A DNA stretch of 49,806 bases from Moraxella canis (GTDB lineage Bacteria > Pseudomonadota > Gammaproteobacteria > Pseudomonadales > Moraxellaceae), in the NCBI RefSeq assembly GCF_002014965.1, contig NZ_MUXT01000010.1:1-49806 (forward strand), read 5' to 3'. The notes under the pieces were generated by a model. It had not been told where the DNA came from. It saw only the letters and a program-made list of their open reading frames with translations, and searched no databases. Positions within the stretch are counted from its first letter, which is position 1, and every line of letters begins with the position of its first letter. Positions 38,315-48,584 of the stretch are shown piece after piece. A program made the translations under genes and the position numbers.

Positions 38315-39871
38315 ATGTTAGATCAAGGTTTATTAGACGCCGTCAAATCATACAGCGCCAATATGACGCGCCCAATTCAGCTGGTGATCGGCGCGGGCGA
38401 ACATGATAAGCGTGCCGAATTGGTTGATTTTTTGAGTAAAATTGCAGGCACAACTGACAAAATCCAATTTGACGCTTCGGCGGTGGACAGTGACTTATCA
38501 CCAATGAGCTTTAAAATCACCACAGAAAATCGCGAAACAGGCATTGTGTTTAGCGGTATTCCAGGGGGACACGAATTTACTTCATTGATTTTGGCCATCT
38601 TGCAGGCAGGCGGGCATACATTAAAGCTGGATGAAGATATTCAGCAGCTGGTTAAGCGTATTCAAGAGCCGCTTAAATTCCAGACTTTTGTTTCATTGTC
38701 ATGCCATAACTGCCCAGATGTGGTTCAAGCGCTCAATCAGTTCGCGATTTTGAACGATCATATCGAAAATGAAATGATTGATGGTGGCGTATTTCCTGAA
38801 TTGGTAGCCGAAAAGAAAATTCAGGGCGTGCCAGCAGTCTTTTTAAACGGTAAGCCATTTGCTAATGGTAAAGTGGATACCGCCAAGATCATCGAAAAGC
38901 TGCAAGAGCAGTACCCAGATCTGTTGTCAGCAGGTGATGAGCCGCAGCTTGAGACCCAAGATGTCACTGTCATCGGCGGTGGACCAGCGGGCGCAGCGGC
39001 AGCGATTTATACCGCTCGTAAGGGCTTGCGTGTTGCGATGGTGGCGGATCGCATCGGTGGTCAAGTCAAAGACACTCAAGATATCGAAAACTTAATCTCC
39101 ATTCCTTTGACCAATGGTAATACGCTTGCCGCCAATTTGGCAGCGCATATCAAAGAGTATAATATCACCGTCAAAGAGCATGTCAGCGTAACTAAGTTAG
39201 AAGAAGTCGAAGGTGGTTATCAAGTCACCCTAAGCACTGGTGCAACTTGGATTTCTCGCACTTTGATTTTGGCGACGGGAGCCAAATGGCGTAAGCTTGG
39301 CGTCAAAGGTGAAGATGAAAATATCGGTAATGGCGTGGCGTACTGTCCGCACTGTGATGGTCCTTTCTTTAAGGGTAAGGATATTGCTGTCGTCGGCGGT
39401 GGTAATTCGGGTATCGAAGCCGCCTTAGACTTGGCGGGTATTGTCAAGCATGTGACGGTGCTTGAGTTTGGTGATGCGCTGCGCGCCGATCAGGTATTGA
39501 TCGACAAAGCCGAAGCGCGCGACAACATTACGATCATTAAATCGGCAGCAACGACCGAGATCACCACCGATGGTAATAAAGTCAATGCTTTGGTTTATCA
39601 AGATCGTACCAGTGGTGAAAATCAAACTTTGCCATTATCCGCGGTATTTGTTCAAATTGGTTTGGTGCCAAATTCAGAGATTGCCAAAGCGTTGGTCGCA
39701 ACCACGGCTCAAGGTGAGATCGAGATTGACGCTAAGTGCCGTACAAATAAGCCAGGTATTTTTGCATGTGGCGATGTGACGACAGTGCCTTATAAGCAAA
39801 TCAATATCGCAATGGGCGAAGGCTCTAAGGCCGGCTTATCAGCCTTTGAATATTTGATGATGAACGGTTAA
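38315..39871 (+). CDS. ahpF: alkyl hydroperoxide reductase subunit F
   Basis: AhpF is the flavoprotein that uses NADH to reduce AhpC. The 518-residue protein (E. coli 521) has an N-terminal pair of thioredoxin-like folds with Cys130 and Cys133 (SCHNCPDV), matching E. coli Cys129/132. The FAD motif [12 protein letters not shown] follows. The thioredoxin reductase-like active site has Cys344 and Cys347 (YCPHCDGPF), matching E. coli Cys345/348. The second nucleotide fold is [17 protein letters not shown]. All redox centres are intact, so with ahpC it should form a working peroxide reductase. Confidence 0.97.
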   Translation: MLDQGLLDAVKSYSANMTRPIQLVIGAGEHDKRAELVDFLSKIAGTTDKIQFDASAVDSDLSPMSFKITTENRETGIVFSGIPGGHEFTSLILAILQAGGHTLKLDEDIQQLVKRIQEPLKFQTFVSLSCHNCPDVVQALNQFAILNDHIENEMIDGGVFPELVAEKKIQGVPAVFLNGKPFANGKVDTAKIIEKLQEQYPDLLSAGDEPQLETQDVTVIGGGPAGAAAAIYTARKGLRVAMVADRIGGQVKDTQDIENLISIPLTNGNTLAANLAAHIKEYNITVKEHVSVTKLEEVEGGYQVTLSTGATWISRTLILATGAKWRKLGVKGEDENIGNGVAYCPHCDGPFFKGKDIAVVGGGNSGIEAALDLAGIVKHVTVLEFGDALRADQVLIDKAEARDNITIIKSAATTEITTDGNKVNALVYQDRTSGENQTLPLSAVFVQIGLVPNSEIAKALVATTAQGEIEIDAKCRTNKPGIFACGDVTTVPYKQINIAMGEGSKAGLSAFEYLMMNG

Positions 39872-39887
39872 TAACGCCAATTACCCC

Positions 39888-39922
39888 AAATTACGCGCTA
39901 CAAAAATAGCGCGTAATTTTTA
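39888..39922. terminator. terminator after ahpF
   Basis: AAATTACGCGCTA and TAGCGCGTAATTT pair perfectly around CAAAAA and are followed by TTA. Confidence 0.9.
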
Positions 39923-39986
39923 TGTCACAGGCTTGGTCACTGCCGCCTGATGGTGTATGATGGTGGCATGATATCAGGGGGCGATC

Positions 39987-40457
39987 ATGCAGTATTTTTA
40001 TTGGCTTTTGGCGTTTTTTGTGGGTGCAGGCGCAGCCATACAGGCAGCCATCAATTCACGATTGGCAGCTGGTCTAGGCGATCAGCCTGTCATTGCAGCA
40101 TTTATCTCGTTTTTGATTGGGACGATATTTTTGGGCGTGATCATGATCAGCCAAAGCAATTTAACACTTGCCTGGGCTGGTCTGCCGGAGCAGCCTTGGT
40201 GGCGCTGGCTGGGTGGCTTGATTGGTGCGGCATTTGTTTTTTCTACCGTCCTGCTTGCACCTAAGATCGGCTTGGTCAATATGGTGTTTTTGATCATATT
40301 AGGTCAACTGTCAGCGGGTATGGCGATCGATGCTTATGGGCTGATCCAAATGCCCACCCGCCCCTTATCTTGGCAAAAATATATCGGCATTTTGGTGATG
40401 CTTTTAGGTTTGCTGATTTTTATGTTTGGTGATAAATTAAGTAGTATGATGAAATAA
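39987..40457 (+). CDS. YdcZ-like DUF606 membrane protein
   Basis: This 156-residue protein has about five hydrophobic helices. The sequence (GAGAAIQAAINSRLAAGLGD, then FISFLIGTIFL) fits the DUF606/YdcZ family, small relatives of drug/metabolite transporters. The substrate is unknown. A strong AGGGGG ribosome site precedes the ATG. It stands alone between ahpF and iscX; the short gap to iscX (51 bp) has no terminator, so the two may be co-transcribed. Confidence 0.88.
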   Translation: MQYFYWLLAFFVGAGAAIQAAINSRLAAGLGDQPVIAAFISFLIGTIFLGVIMISQSNLTLAWAGLPEQPWWRWLGGLIGAAFVFSTVLLAPKIGLVNMVFLIILGQLSAGMAIDAYGLIQMPTRPLSWQKYIGILVMLLGLLIFMFGDKLSSMMK

Positions 40458-40508
40458 TTGGCGCGTATCAGCGCGTGTGATACAATATAAAAAATATGGG
40501 AGAAAATC

Positions 40509-40706
40509 ATGAAGTTAACTTGGCAAGACACTTTAGATATCGCCATTGCATTGGCTGAAAAATATCCTGATGAGGATGTACAATATATCCGTTTCACCGA
40601 TTTGCACCGCTATGTGTGTGAGCTTGAAGACTTTGATGATGATCCCAACAAGTCTAATGAGCGAATTTTAGAAGCCATTCAGATGGCGTGGCTTGATGAG
40701 CTATAA
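40509..40706 (+). CDS. iscX: Fe-S cluster assembly protein IscX
   Basis: IscX is a small acidic protein that binds the cysteine desulfurase IscS and iron and modulates Fe-S cluster assembly. The 65-residue protein matches E. coli IscX closely in layout: LTWQDTLDIAIALAEKYPDE, then IRFTDLHRYVCELEDFDDDP and ERILEAIQMAWLDE. In E. coli it ends the isc operon. Here it stands apart from iscRSUA-hscBA-fdx, in front of the ferric uptake genes on the opposite strand. Confidence 0.95.
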   Translation: MKLTWQDTLDIAIALAEKYPDEDVQYIRFTDLHRYVCELEDFDDDPNKSNERILEAIQMAWLDEL

Positions 40707-40710
40707 ACAC

Positions 40711-40738
40711 AAACCCAAGTACTTGCTTGGGTTTTTTA
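40711..40738. terminator. terminator between iscX and fbpC
   Basis: AAACCCAAG and CTTGGGTTT pair around TACTTG, followed by TTTTTA. The genes on both sides converge here. Confidence 0.88.
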
Positions 40739-40752
40739 TTGCGCTTAATCAG

Positions 40753-41787
40753 TCATGAATCGCTTGAAGTGATGCCAGATGCTCGGCGTATCACCACGCC
40801 AATGTGATCGCCAATCTCATGGCTGCTGTGATTGACAGCCATTGAGGTTTGCATCAGTAGCATCTGACCTTGGACAGAGCGCAGGGTGTATAGCCAATAG
40901 CCGCCGCGAAAGTCTTTATCAATGACTGTGACAGCGATGGCGTTGGGGTCTTGGCTAGGCTTCACATCATGAGGGCGGATCAAGGCTTTGGTGGCGTGAG
41001 CAGACAGCGGAATAGGAATGAAGCCGATTGGGCTATCAAATCCATCATCTGTCATAGTGAGCACGTCAACAATCACACCTTCGCCAATAAAGCGCGCCAC
41101 CGATTCATTGGCAGGGTGCTGATACAGGGCATTTGGTGTATCCCATTGCTGCAGTTTGCCTTGGGTAATCAGCCCAACCACATCTGCCATCGCAAAGGCT
41201 TCGGCTTGATCATGTGTCACCAAGATGGCAGAGACATTTTGGGAGGTGAGCAGGCGGCGCACTTCTTTGGACAGACTGGTTCTTAGTTCAACATCTAGAT
41301 TTGAAAACGGTTCATCAAGTAAAATCAAGCTCGGACGCGGTGCAAGCGCACGTACCAACGCCACACGCTGCTGCTGACCGCCTGACAATTCATGAGGGTA
41401 GTAATTGGCATACTCGCTCATACCAATCAGTTCAAGCATTTCTTCCACGCGCTTAGACTTGGCGGTTTTGTCCATTTTAGACAGCCCAAAGGCGATATTA
41501 TCTTTCACAGTCAGATGCGGAAATAGGGCATAGTCTTGAAATACCATGCCGATTTGCCGCTCATGCGCAGGGATATGAATTTGGCTGTCATGCAGCGTTT
41601 GATCTTGAATGCGGATGCTGCCACTGTCAGGCGTCTCAAATCCTGCAATACAGCGTAGTAGCGTCGTTTTACCGCAGCCAGACGCGCCTAGCAGGCAGGC
41701 GATCTGTCCTGATTGTAGATCAAAGCTGATATCGGTCAAAATGGGTCTTTGATCAAAACTGATGGAGAGGTTTTTAATACTTAGCAT
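40753..41787 (-). CDS. fbpC: ferric iron ABC transporter, ATP-binding protein
   Basis: This is the ATPase of a periplasmic-binding-protein-dependent iron(III) importer. The ATG at 41787 gives 344 residues and the usual start MLSIKNLSISFDQRP. A longer in-frame reading would run into fbpB and is rejected. The protein has Walker A LLGASGCGKTTLL, the Q-loop VFQDYALFPHLTV, signature LSGGQQQRVALVRALA, and Walker B LILLDEPFSNLD. The His switch is in LVTHDQAEA. A C-terminal regulatory domain of about 100 residues follows. It lies 28 bp downstream of fbpB on the same strand. Confidence 0.93.
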   Translation of the reverse strand: MLSIKNLSISFDQRPILTDISFDLQSGQIACLLGASGCGKTTLLRCIAGFETPDSGSIRIQDQTLHDSQIHIPAHERQIGMVFQDYALFPHLTVKDNIAFGLSKMDKTAKSKRVEEMLELIGMSEYANYYPHELSGGQQQRVALVRALAPRPSLILLDEPFSNLDVELRTSLSKEVRRLLTSQNVSAILVTHDQAEAFAMADVVGLITQGKLQQWDTPNALYQHPANESVARFIGEGVIVDVLTMTDDGFDSPIGFIPIPLSAHATKALIRPHDVKPSQDPNAIAVTVIDKDFRGGYWLYTLRSVQGQMLLMQTSMAVNHSSHEIGDHIGVVIRRASGITSSDS

Positions 41788-41815
41788 GAGTGTCTCGATG
41801 ATAGGAAAATAAAGG

Positions 41816-43417
41816 CTACTTTTGGTCCATCTTAGCAAATAATATGACAGGAATCAGTCCAGCCAAAATGATCGCCAGTGCTGGTAAAGAGGCTTTGTCA
41901 TACAAGCCTTCACTAGTGAAAGAAAAAATCCGCACCGACAGCGTATCCCAATTAAAAGGACGCATCATCAGTGTGATCGGCATCTCTTTCATGGTATCCA
42001 CAAAGACCATCAGCATGGTCACGCCCAGCGTACTTTTGATCAGCGGCAAATAAACGCGGCGCACTGTGCCAAAAGGCGTCGACCCCAAAGAGGCAGCCGC
42101 TTCGATGTGCGTCGTGCGAATGCGTTTCATGCCTGCATCGACCGACTGTACGCCGAGCGCCAAAAAGCGAATCAATAGCGCAATGAGCATGGCAAAGATC
42201 GTCCCCTTAAAGATCGCATCAGTATCTGAAAATGCAGCTATGTTTGCAATCAGCCAATTATCAAGCCACGCCACAGGCACAAAGACACCGACCGCCAAGA
42301 CAGTACCAGGAATGGCATAGCCCAAAGTGGATATTTTGGTGGCGGCTAAAGCATAACGGCTTTTGTCTGAGCGAGCGGCGATGACAATAAATAACGCGGT
42401 CGCTGCAACGACCAAGGCGGTCATCAGACTGATACTCACCGAATGCCAAATCTGTATCATAAGCTCAGTGAGTACGACTTCTTGCCAGCTTGTGATCGCC
42501 CATGCGGTCAACTGAATGAGCGGAACGATGAAAGCTAAGCATAAGATTAGGCTGCAGTATAAGGTGGCAAGCCATTTTTTATATCCTATCAAGGTTATGG
42601 TGCGGTGGTGGCTGGCGCGCCCTGTCACCTCAAAGCGGCGGCGTCCTCGGCTGATTTGCTCAAGCAATAAAAACACAAACACCAAGCCAATCAATAAACT
42701 GGCAAGCTGCTTGGCAGTATCAATAGAATAAAACCCAAACCAAGCCTGATAAATGGCTGTCGTAAAAGTATCATACCCAAAGACACTCACCGCCCCAAAG
42801 TCCGCCAAAACTTCCATGAGCGCCAAAATCGTACCGCCTGCAATCCAAGGTCTTGCCATAGGAAGCGCGAGTTTTACAAATGCTTGTGTTGAAGAAAGAC
42901 CCAATGACGCCCCCGCCTCAAGCGCACGATTACCCATACTGCCAAAGGCATTTTTTGCTAATAAATACACATAAGGGTACAAAGTCAGGCTCATCACCAC
43001 GGTTAAGCCAAAACCATTTCGAACATCGGGCAGCCCCTGCTCAAGACCCCAAGCCTGCCTCAAATAAGTGCTAATCATCCCGGTATAATCAAAAATGCCC
43101 AACTGCACAAAGGCAAGCACATATGCCGGCACCGCTAAGGGCAGCATCATCGCCCAAGCAAAAAATCGCTTCAAGGGAAAATCGGTCATGGCAGTCAGCC
43201 AAGCAGTCGTTGTGCCGATGACGGTCACCCCAACCCCAACGCCAAGCACAAGAAAAAGTGTGTTTTTTAGCAATAATGGCAGTTCGTATTCTAATAAAAA
43301 TTGCCAAATCTCAGCATCAAAGCTATGTAAAGCAAACACAATGACCGCCAACGGCACCAATACCAATAAGGCACAAAGACCAAGCCATAGGCGGGATAAA
43401 ACAGAAGATGAGTTCAT
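41816..43417 (-). CDS. fbpB: ferric iron ABC transporter, permease protein
   Basis: This inner-membrane permease for iron(III) has 533 residues from the ATG at 43417. It consists of two tandem transport domains, each about six helices. Each has the EAA-type loop that contacts the ATPase: ALEAGASLGLSSTQAFVKLA in the first half and HIEAAASLGSTPFGTVRRVY in the second. This fused double-permease layout is typical of FbpB/SfuB-type iron systems. It forms an operon with fbpC and diverges from fbpA. Confidence 0.93.
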   Translation of the reverse strand: MNSSSVLSRLWLGLCALLVLVPLAVIVFALHSFDAEIWQFLLEYELPLLLKNTLFLVLGVGVGVTVIGTTTAWLTAMTDFPLKRFFAWAMMLPLAVPAYVLAFVQLGIFDYTGMISTYLRQAWGLEQGLPDVRNGFGLTVVMSLTLYPYVYLLAKNAFGSMGNRALEAGASLGLSSTQAFVKLALPMARPWIAGGTILALMEVLADFGAVSVFGYDTFTTAIYQAWFGFYSIDTAKQLASLLIGLVFVFLLLEQISRGRRRFEVTGRASHHRTITLIGYKKWLATLYCSLILCLAFIVPLIQLTAWAITSWQEVVLTELMIQIWHSVSISLMTALVVAATALFIVIAARSDKSRYALAATKISTLGYAIPGTVLAVGVFVPVAWLDNWLIANIAAFSDTDAIFKGTIFAMLIALLIRFLALGVQSVDAGMKRIRTTHIEAAASLGSTPFGTVRRVYLPLIKSTLGVTMLMVFVDTMKEMPITLMMRPFNWDTLSVRIFSFTSEGLYDKASLPALAIILAGLIPVILFAKMDQK

Positions 43418-43472
43418 GAGATCAAAAGTGAGATAAATCAAAGAGTTATCAGATATCTACTAAAAATTTAGC

Positions 43473-43491
43473 GATAATGATAATTCTTCTT
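43473..43491. promoter_or_regulatory. Fur box between fbpB and fbpA
   Basis: The 19 bases at 43473-43491 begin GATAATGATAAT and match the classical palindromic Fur consensus at 15 of 19 positions. On the minus strand a promoter for fbpBC (TTGCAA, 17 bp, TATCAT) overlaps the box. On the plus strand a TATAAT for fbpA lies at 43516-43521. Iron-replete Fur would cover the fbpBC promoter directly and could also affect fbpA. Confidence 0.8.
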
Positions 43492-43634
43492 GTTTCTATT
43501 TGCAAAATATTCTATTATAATAGCACAAATGTGGCAGGTTTATTTACAAAACTTGCAAATTGACGCAATTTTTCTGCGATAAAGTCAGCTTATGGCAGAT
43601 GATTTGTGGATTTGATTTGTTTATAAAAGGATGA

Positions 43635-44633
<999 letters not shown>

Positions 44634-44650
44634 TCTGTTTATGTTTAGAT

Positions 44651-44690
44651 AATTAAAAAGCACTTTGATCGATCAAAGTGCTTTTTAATT
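44651..44690. terminator. bidirectional terminator between fbpA and dapE
   Basis: AATTAAAAAGCACTTTGATC is followed directly by its exact reverse complement, a 40-bp perfect palindrome with T-runs on both strands. The genes on both sides converge. Confidence 0.92.
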
Positions 44691-44708
44691 GAGTAATAAA
44701 TTTTTAGG

Positions 44709-45890
44709 TTATTTAATTAAACTGACTAAAATTTCTTCATAAATTTGGGTGAGTTTTTCTAAGTCATCAATATTAACATGTTCATCCACTTGATGAATGG
44801 TGGCATTGAGTACGCCTAACTCAACCACCTGCGCGCCCATGATCGGTGCAATAAACCGCCCATCTGAAGTACCGCCTGAAGTCGATAGCTTAGCGTCGGT
44901 GCCAGTGACAGTTTTGATGGCATTGACGCACGCCGAGACAAACTCGCCTTTTTCAGTCAAAAAAGGCACGCCTGAAAGCGTCCATTCGATCTCATAAGTT
45001 GCTTTGCTATCTTGAAAATGCTGATCAAAAATGGCATGAGTTTTTGCCATGAGACTCTCGGCAGTATTTTCGGTGCAATATCGAAAATTAAACAGCACTT
45101 CACAAGTACCGCCGATGACGTTGGTTGCGCCTGTGCCGGAGTGAATATTGGAGATTTGCAAAGAGGTTTTGGGGAAATAATCATTGCCGTCATCCCAATG
45201 CGTCTCAATCAGCTCGCTCAGTGCAGCTGACACCGCATGAATGGGATTGACCGCCAGATGTGGATAGGCGATATGACCCTGCTTGCCTGTGACGGTCAGT
45301 TTGGCATTCAAAGAGCCGCGCCGACCATTTTTGATGACATCGCCTAGACTTTGCGTGCTAGATGGCTCGCCCACCAAACAAAAATCCATTTTTTGCCCAC
45401 GCGCTTTTAAGGTTTCGGCAACTTTGATAGTGCCATTGATGGCAGGACCTTCTTCATCAGCGGTGATGAGCAGGGCGATGCTGCCTGAATGATCAGGATA
45501 GCGCTTGATAAAGTTTTCGGCAGCGACAACAAAACTTGCCACGCCCGTTTTCATATCCGATGCGCCGCGCCCATAAAGCTTACCTTCGTGAATGGTGGCA
45601 GAAAAAGGGGGGAATCTCCAACGAGACTCATCCCCTGTGGGTACAACATCGGTATGACCCGCAAAACATAGCACCGGCGCTTTTGGATCTTTGCCATGTT
45701 TGATCGCCCAAAGATTTTTGATTTGGGCATTTTTGCCAGTATCATGCGCATCGCCAAAGTGCATAAACTCGCACTCAAAGCCAATGTCAGATAAGCGTTT
45801 GGCAAGGATATTTTGACAATTTTTATCATCAGGTGTGATGGAAGGCTCGCGAATTAAATCAATAGATAGCGCAAGTGTCGGAGTGTGCAT
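44709..45890 (-). CDS. dapE: succinyl-diaminopimelate desuccinylase
   Basis: DapE is a zinc metalloenzyme of the M20 family in lysine and meso-diaminopimelate synthesis. The ATG at 45890 (GGAG upstream) gives 393 residues; a TTG at 45902 would add four. The metal-site motifs are [12 protein letters not shown] (His79, Asp81), [10 protein letters not shown], and [12 protein letters not shown]. The C-terminal region has [13 protein letters not shown]. The length is close to E. coli (375). The product feeds peptidoglycan made by murC and others. Confidence 0.96.
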   Translation of the reverse strand: MHTPTLALSIDLIREPSITPDDKNCQNILAKRLSDIGFECEFMHFGDAHDTGKNAQIKNLWAIKHGKDPKAPVLCFAGHTDVVPTGDESRWRFPPFSATIHEGKLYGRGASDMKTGVASFVVAAENFIKRYPDHSGSIALLITADEEGPAINGTIKVAETLKARGQKMDFCLVGEPSSTQSLGDVIKNGRRGSLNAKLTVTGKQGHIAYPHLAVNPIHAVSAALSELIETHWDDGNDYFPKTSLQISNIHSGTGATNVIGGTCEVLFNFRYCTENTAESLMAKTHAIFDQHFQDSKATYEIEWTLSGVPFLTEKGEFVSACVNAIKTVTGTDAKLSTSGGTSDGRFIAPIMGAQVVELGVLNATIHQVDEHVNIDDLEKLTQIYEEILVSLIK

Positions 45891-45971
45891 GGATGTCTCC
45901 AAAATAATGAATTGATGATTAATAGTTTGTTCAATAATATGTTGTTAAAATTTTCATCTAAAAAAATCGGA

Positions 45972-46850
45972 TTATTCTTCCACCCATTTTACAAGTGTAT
46001 CGTTTTCCATCACAAATGGCTGTGCCGTCGGCTGATTATAATGTGTGGCGTATTTGGTCAGTAGATAAGTATAAGCATCGTGTTTTGAGGTAAATTTAAT
46101 GGCTTGATATGGGTCTTGGAACGATAATTTTTCAATAAATAAATAGCCATCGTCAGCAGGAACAAGCACGCCGACATGACCGATAAACAGATACTCGCCA
46201 TCTTGATCATCATGAAAAACTACCGACAGCATGGTTGCTTGATCGTTAAACTCAATGCCTTTAAAATGTGATTTCATGTGCTCGGCATGGATTTTGGCAT
46301 CTTTGGTGGCTTGAGTTTTGACGCGTCCATATAAACGGTTGTATTTTGGCAAGTCTGTATCATCAATCAAGGTGTCCACCTCAATCGCATCATGATCAGG
46401 AAAAAGCATTTGCGCGTCTGATTTTGCGGGGTCTTTTGAGATATGGATGGTGTCTTTTAGTAAGGCAAAAGTATTAATTCGGCAATTTGTACCAATAAAG
46501 TCACCTTTGGCGTCCGCCCACAGAGTGTCCATGGCTAGTGTATCATAATCAGGCTGTTTGGCACTAAATCCGTCTGTTAGGCTGACCTTTTGGATCGTTT
46601 GATTATAATCTTTGATCCAAGACATGACCAAATCTACCTGATCGTGCGATAAATGCTGACCAAGCGCTGATCTCACCTGAGCTTCGCTGGCATCATCGGC
46701 AATATTTGAGATAAGCATCGTGTCTTGGGTGGGTGTGCTGACTTTTGGGTTTTGGTCGGTCGGCGCACTAGACTCAGCAGGCGGTTTGGCAGGCGCGCAG
46801 GCGACCATGAGAGCGCAAATTGTCATCAGTACAAACGGTGTGTTTTTCAT
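45972..46850 (-). CDS. DUF4300-like lipoprotein with possible papain-like fold
   Basis: This is a 292-residue putative lipoprotein. A short signal peptide ends in LMVAC, making Cys18 the likely lipidated residue; a Pro/Ser/Thr-rich linker follows (about residues 19-45). The folded part contains FIGTNCRINTFALL (Cys123), FIGHVGVLVP (His225), and YLFIEKLSFQDPYQAIKF. From memory this resembles family DUF4300, not checked by search. Cys at a helix start, a later HVGV strand and a following acidic or amide residue recall NlpC/P60- or papain-like cysteine hydrolases, which is inference. The gene starts 19 bp after the upstream oxygenase gene, so they are probably co-transcribed. An in-frame TTG at 46862 is a less likely start. 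Confidence 0.75.
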   Translation of the reverse strand: MKNTPFVLMTICALMVACAPAKPPAESSAPTDQNPKVSTPTQDTMLISNIADDASEAQVRSALGQHLSHDQVDLVMSWIKDYNQTIQKVSLTDGFSAKQPDYDTLAMDTLWADAKGDFIGTNCRINTFALLKDTIHISKDPAKSDAQMLFPDHDAIEVDTLIDDTDLPKYNRLYGRVKTQATKDAKIHAEHMKSHFKGIEFNDQATMLSVVFHDDQDGEYLFIGHVGVLVPADDGYLFIEKLSFQDPYQAIKFTSKHDAYTYLLTKYATHYNQPTAQPFVMENDTLVKWVEE

Positions 46851-46869
46851 AAATATTCTCAATGATAAT

Positions 46870-47475
46870 TCATAAAATCTGATCGTCTTTTCTCATCCAT
46901 GTGGCGATCGAAAAGCGGCGGCGATTGGTGATATTTACTTGATGTCTAAGGTTGCTGTCAAATATCACTAAGCGATTGGCTTTGGGGGTGAGGATTTGCT
47001 GCTGAGATTGTTTATCGATGACCAAAATCTCTCCGCCATCGGTGTCAGACCAATCGTCATTTAAATAAAATACCGCTGAAATAACACGCTCATCGCGACC
47101 TTTGGGATTATCGACATGCCACTGATAGCCAAAACCTGCAGGATAGCAAGCATAATGCGCCTCGCTGCGGCGAATCCCTGCATATAACGTTTGATTAAAA
47201 TATTCAGCCAGTGACATGATACTGCCCAAATAATCCATGCCGATGGGGCAGTCTTCATCAATCCAGCGGATATCATCGCCACGAATGCTTTGTAGTCTCT
47301 CGCCTTGGGTCAGGGTCGCTGCTTTATATTCAATAAAACCACTTTCTTTTTGAAGCAATAAAACATCTTGGTGGTCAAATACCTCATCCAATACCAAAAC
47401 GCCTGTTTCCAAAAAAGCATCCAACCGATCATCGATCAGTCCTGACCAATCAACACAAAACCCTTTTTTTGACAT
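46870..47475 (-). CDS. 2-oxoglutarate/Fe(II) oxygenase, PHD/EGLN-like prolyl hydroxylase
   Basis: This is a double-stranded beta-helix dioxygenase. From the ATG at 47475 (MSKKGFCVDW) it has 201 residues. Its iron ligands are His120 and Asp122 (QWHVDNP) and His178 (NLRHQV), with Arg187 (RRRFSIATW) binding 2-oxoglutarate. Segments SIRGDDIRWID and YACYPAGFGYQWHVDN, then YLNDDWSDTDGGEILV, parallel the human PHD2/EGLN1 core (IRGD..W, ACYP, HVDNP, YYLN.DW...GG). Prokaryotic members such as Pseudomonas PPHD hydroxylate a proline of EF-Tu. ATGs at 47493 or 47496 are possible, and the open frame reaches 47628. The substrate here is unknown. Confidence 0.88.
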   Translation of the reverse strand: MSKKGFCVDWSGLIDDRLDAFLETGVLVLDEVFDHQDVLLLQKESGFIEYKAATLTQGERLQSIRGDDIRWIDEDCPIGMDYLGSIMSLAEYFNQTLYAGIRRSEAHYACYPAGFGYQWHVDNPKGRDERVISAVFYLNDDWSDTDGGEILVIDKQSQQQILTPKANRLVIFDSNLRHQVNITNRRRFSIATWMRKDDQIL

Positions 47476-47630
47476 GCCCAAAGCATCCACCATCATCACA
47501 TTTATGATTATTGCCGTATAAAAGCCGCTGTCATACTCAGGACTGCTGACCAAGCCTTTGATAAATATGCATAGCGCAATATACCTATTTATGATACCAT
47601 AAATAATTAACCATCTAATAATTTTCACTT

Positions 47631-48518
47631 ATGAACTATAAACACGCCTATCATGCGGGTAACTTTGCTGATGTTGCCAAGCATATTTTACTTTTGCAGT
47701 TATTAAGCCAATTTAGCGCCAAAGCCAAGCCATTTTATGTGCTTGATGCCTACGGCGGTCGCGGCTTGTATTCATTGGCAAGTACCGAAACCCAAAAAAC
47801 CCAAGAAGCACAGCGAGGCGTTATCGCGCTTGAGCAAGCTGTTAGGGCAGGCTTGGACGGATTGCCAAAAGCCGTCAGCCAATATTTATCAGACTTAGCA
47901 TTTGCCCGTCAAAAATATGATCAGCATGTTTACCCTGGCTCACCTTGGTGGATCGCGCATCATGGTGAATATCACTCCGAGGATGCACCGCTTCGCGCGG
48001 AAGCTTTTGAGGCGATCGCTGATGAATATGATGCGCTTAATTATCAGCTTTATCAGTTGCCGATCGGTATTCATCATCGTGATGCGTTTGAGGGTGTGCC
48101 TGCTGTCATTCCTCCCAAAGAAAAGCGTGGCATTATTTTATTAGATCCTCCCTTTGAACAAGAGCATAAGGATTTTAGCCGCTTGGTAGATTTGTTGGTG
48201 GCAAGCCATAAAAAGTTTGGTACTGGCACATTTGTACTGTGGTATCCGATCAAAAATATCGATGCAGTCGAGCTATTTTATAAAAAAATGAAGCGTACTG
48301 GCATCAAAAAACAACTGGTGTGTGAGCTAAATTTATATCCAAACGATATCGCGGTAGGATTAAATGGCACGGGTTTACTGGTCATCAATCCACCATGGCA
48401 ATTTGCCGATCATGCCCAAGAGATCATTGAATTTTTGGCGCCGATCTTAAAGCCTCAAGACGCCCCTCAAATGTCTCTGGGTGAGATGGCAGTTGTCAAA
48501 TGGTTGGTTTCAGAATGA
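47631..48518 (+). CDS. rlmJ: 23S rRNA (adenine-2030-N6)-methyltransferase RlmJ
   Basis: RlmJ methylates A2030 of 23S rRNA using S-adenosylmethionine. The 295-residue protein (E. coli YhiR 280) starts MNYKHAYHAGNFADVAKHIL, the family signature. The SAM region is VLDAYGGRGLY and the catalytic motif is LLDPPFEQ. The conserved C-terminal part has GTGLLVINPPW. It diverges from the oxygenase gene, whose open frame runs almost to the rlmJ start, leaving little room for a promoter unless the oxygenase starts downstream as chosen. Confidence 0.96.
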   Translation: MNYKHAYHAGNFADVAKHILLLQLLSQFSAKAKPFYVLDAYGGRGLYSLASTETQKTQEAQRGVIALEQAVRAGLDGLPKAVSQYLSDLAFARQKYDQHVYPGSPWWIAHHGEYHSEDAPLRAEAFEAIADEYDALNYQLYQLPIGIHHRDAFEGVPAVIPPKEKRGIILLDPPFEQEHKDFSRLVDLLVASHKKFGTGTFVLWYPIKNIDAVELFYKKMKRTGIKKQLVCELNLYPNDIAVGLNGTGLLVINPPWQFADHAQEIIEFLAPILKPQDAPQMSLGEMAVVKWLVSE

Positions 48519-48584
48519 TGGTGATCATAAAACCCATCAACTCTGTGAAACAACTTTGGATGTCTAATAACTAAAAGGGCGATT

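Noticed and set aside
44651..44690. 40-bp perfect palindrome between fbpA and dapE as a novel element
   Set aside because: It lies between convergent genes and has T-runs on both strands, so a bidirectional terminator explains it.
47476..47628. Longer N-terminus of the 2-oxoglutarate oxygenase reaching 47628
   Set aside because: The extra residues are hydrophobic, unlike the family, have no good ribosome site, and would remove the space for the rlmJ promoter.
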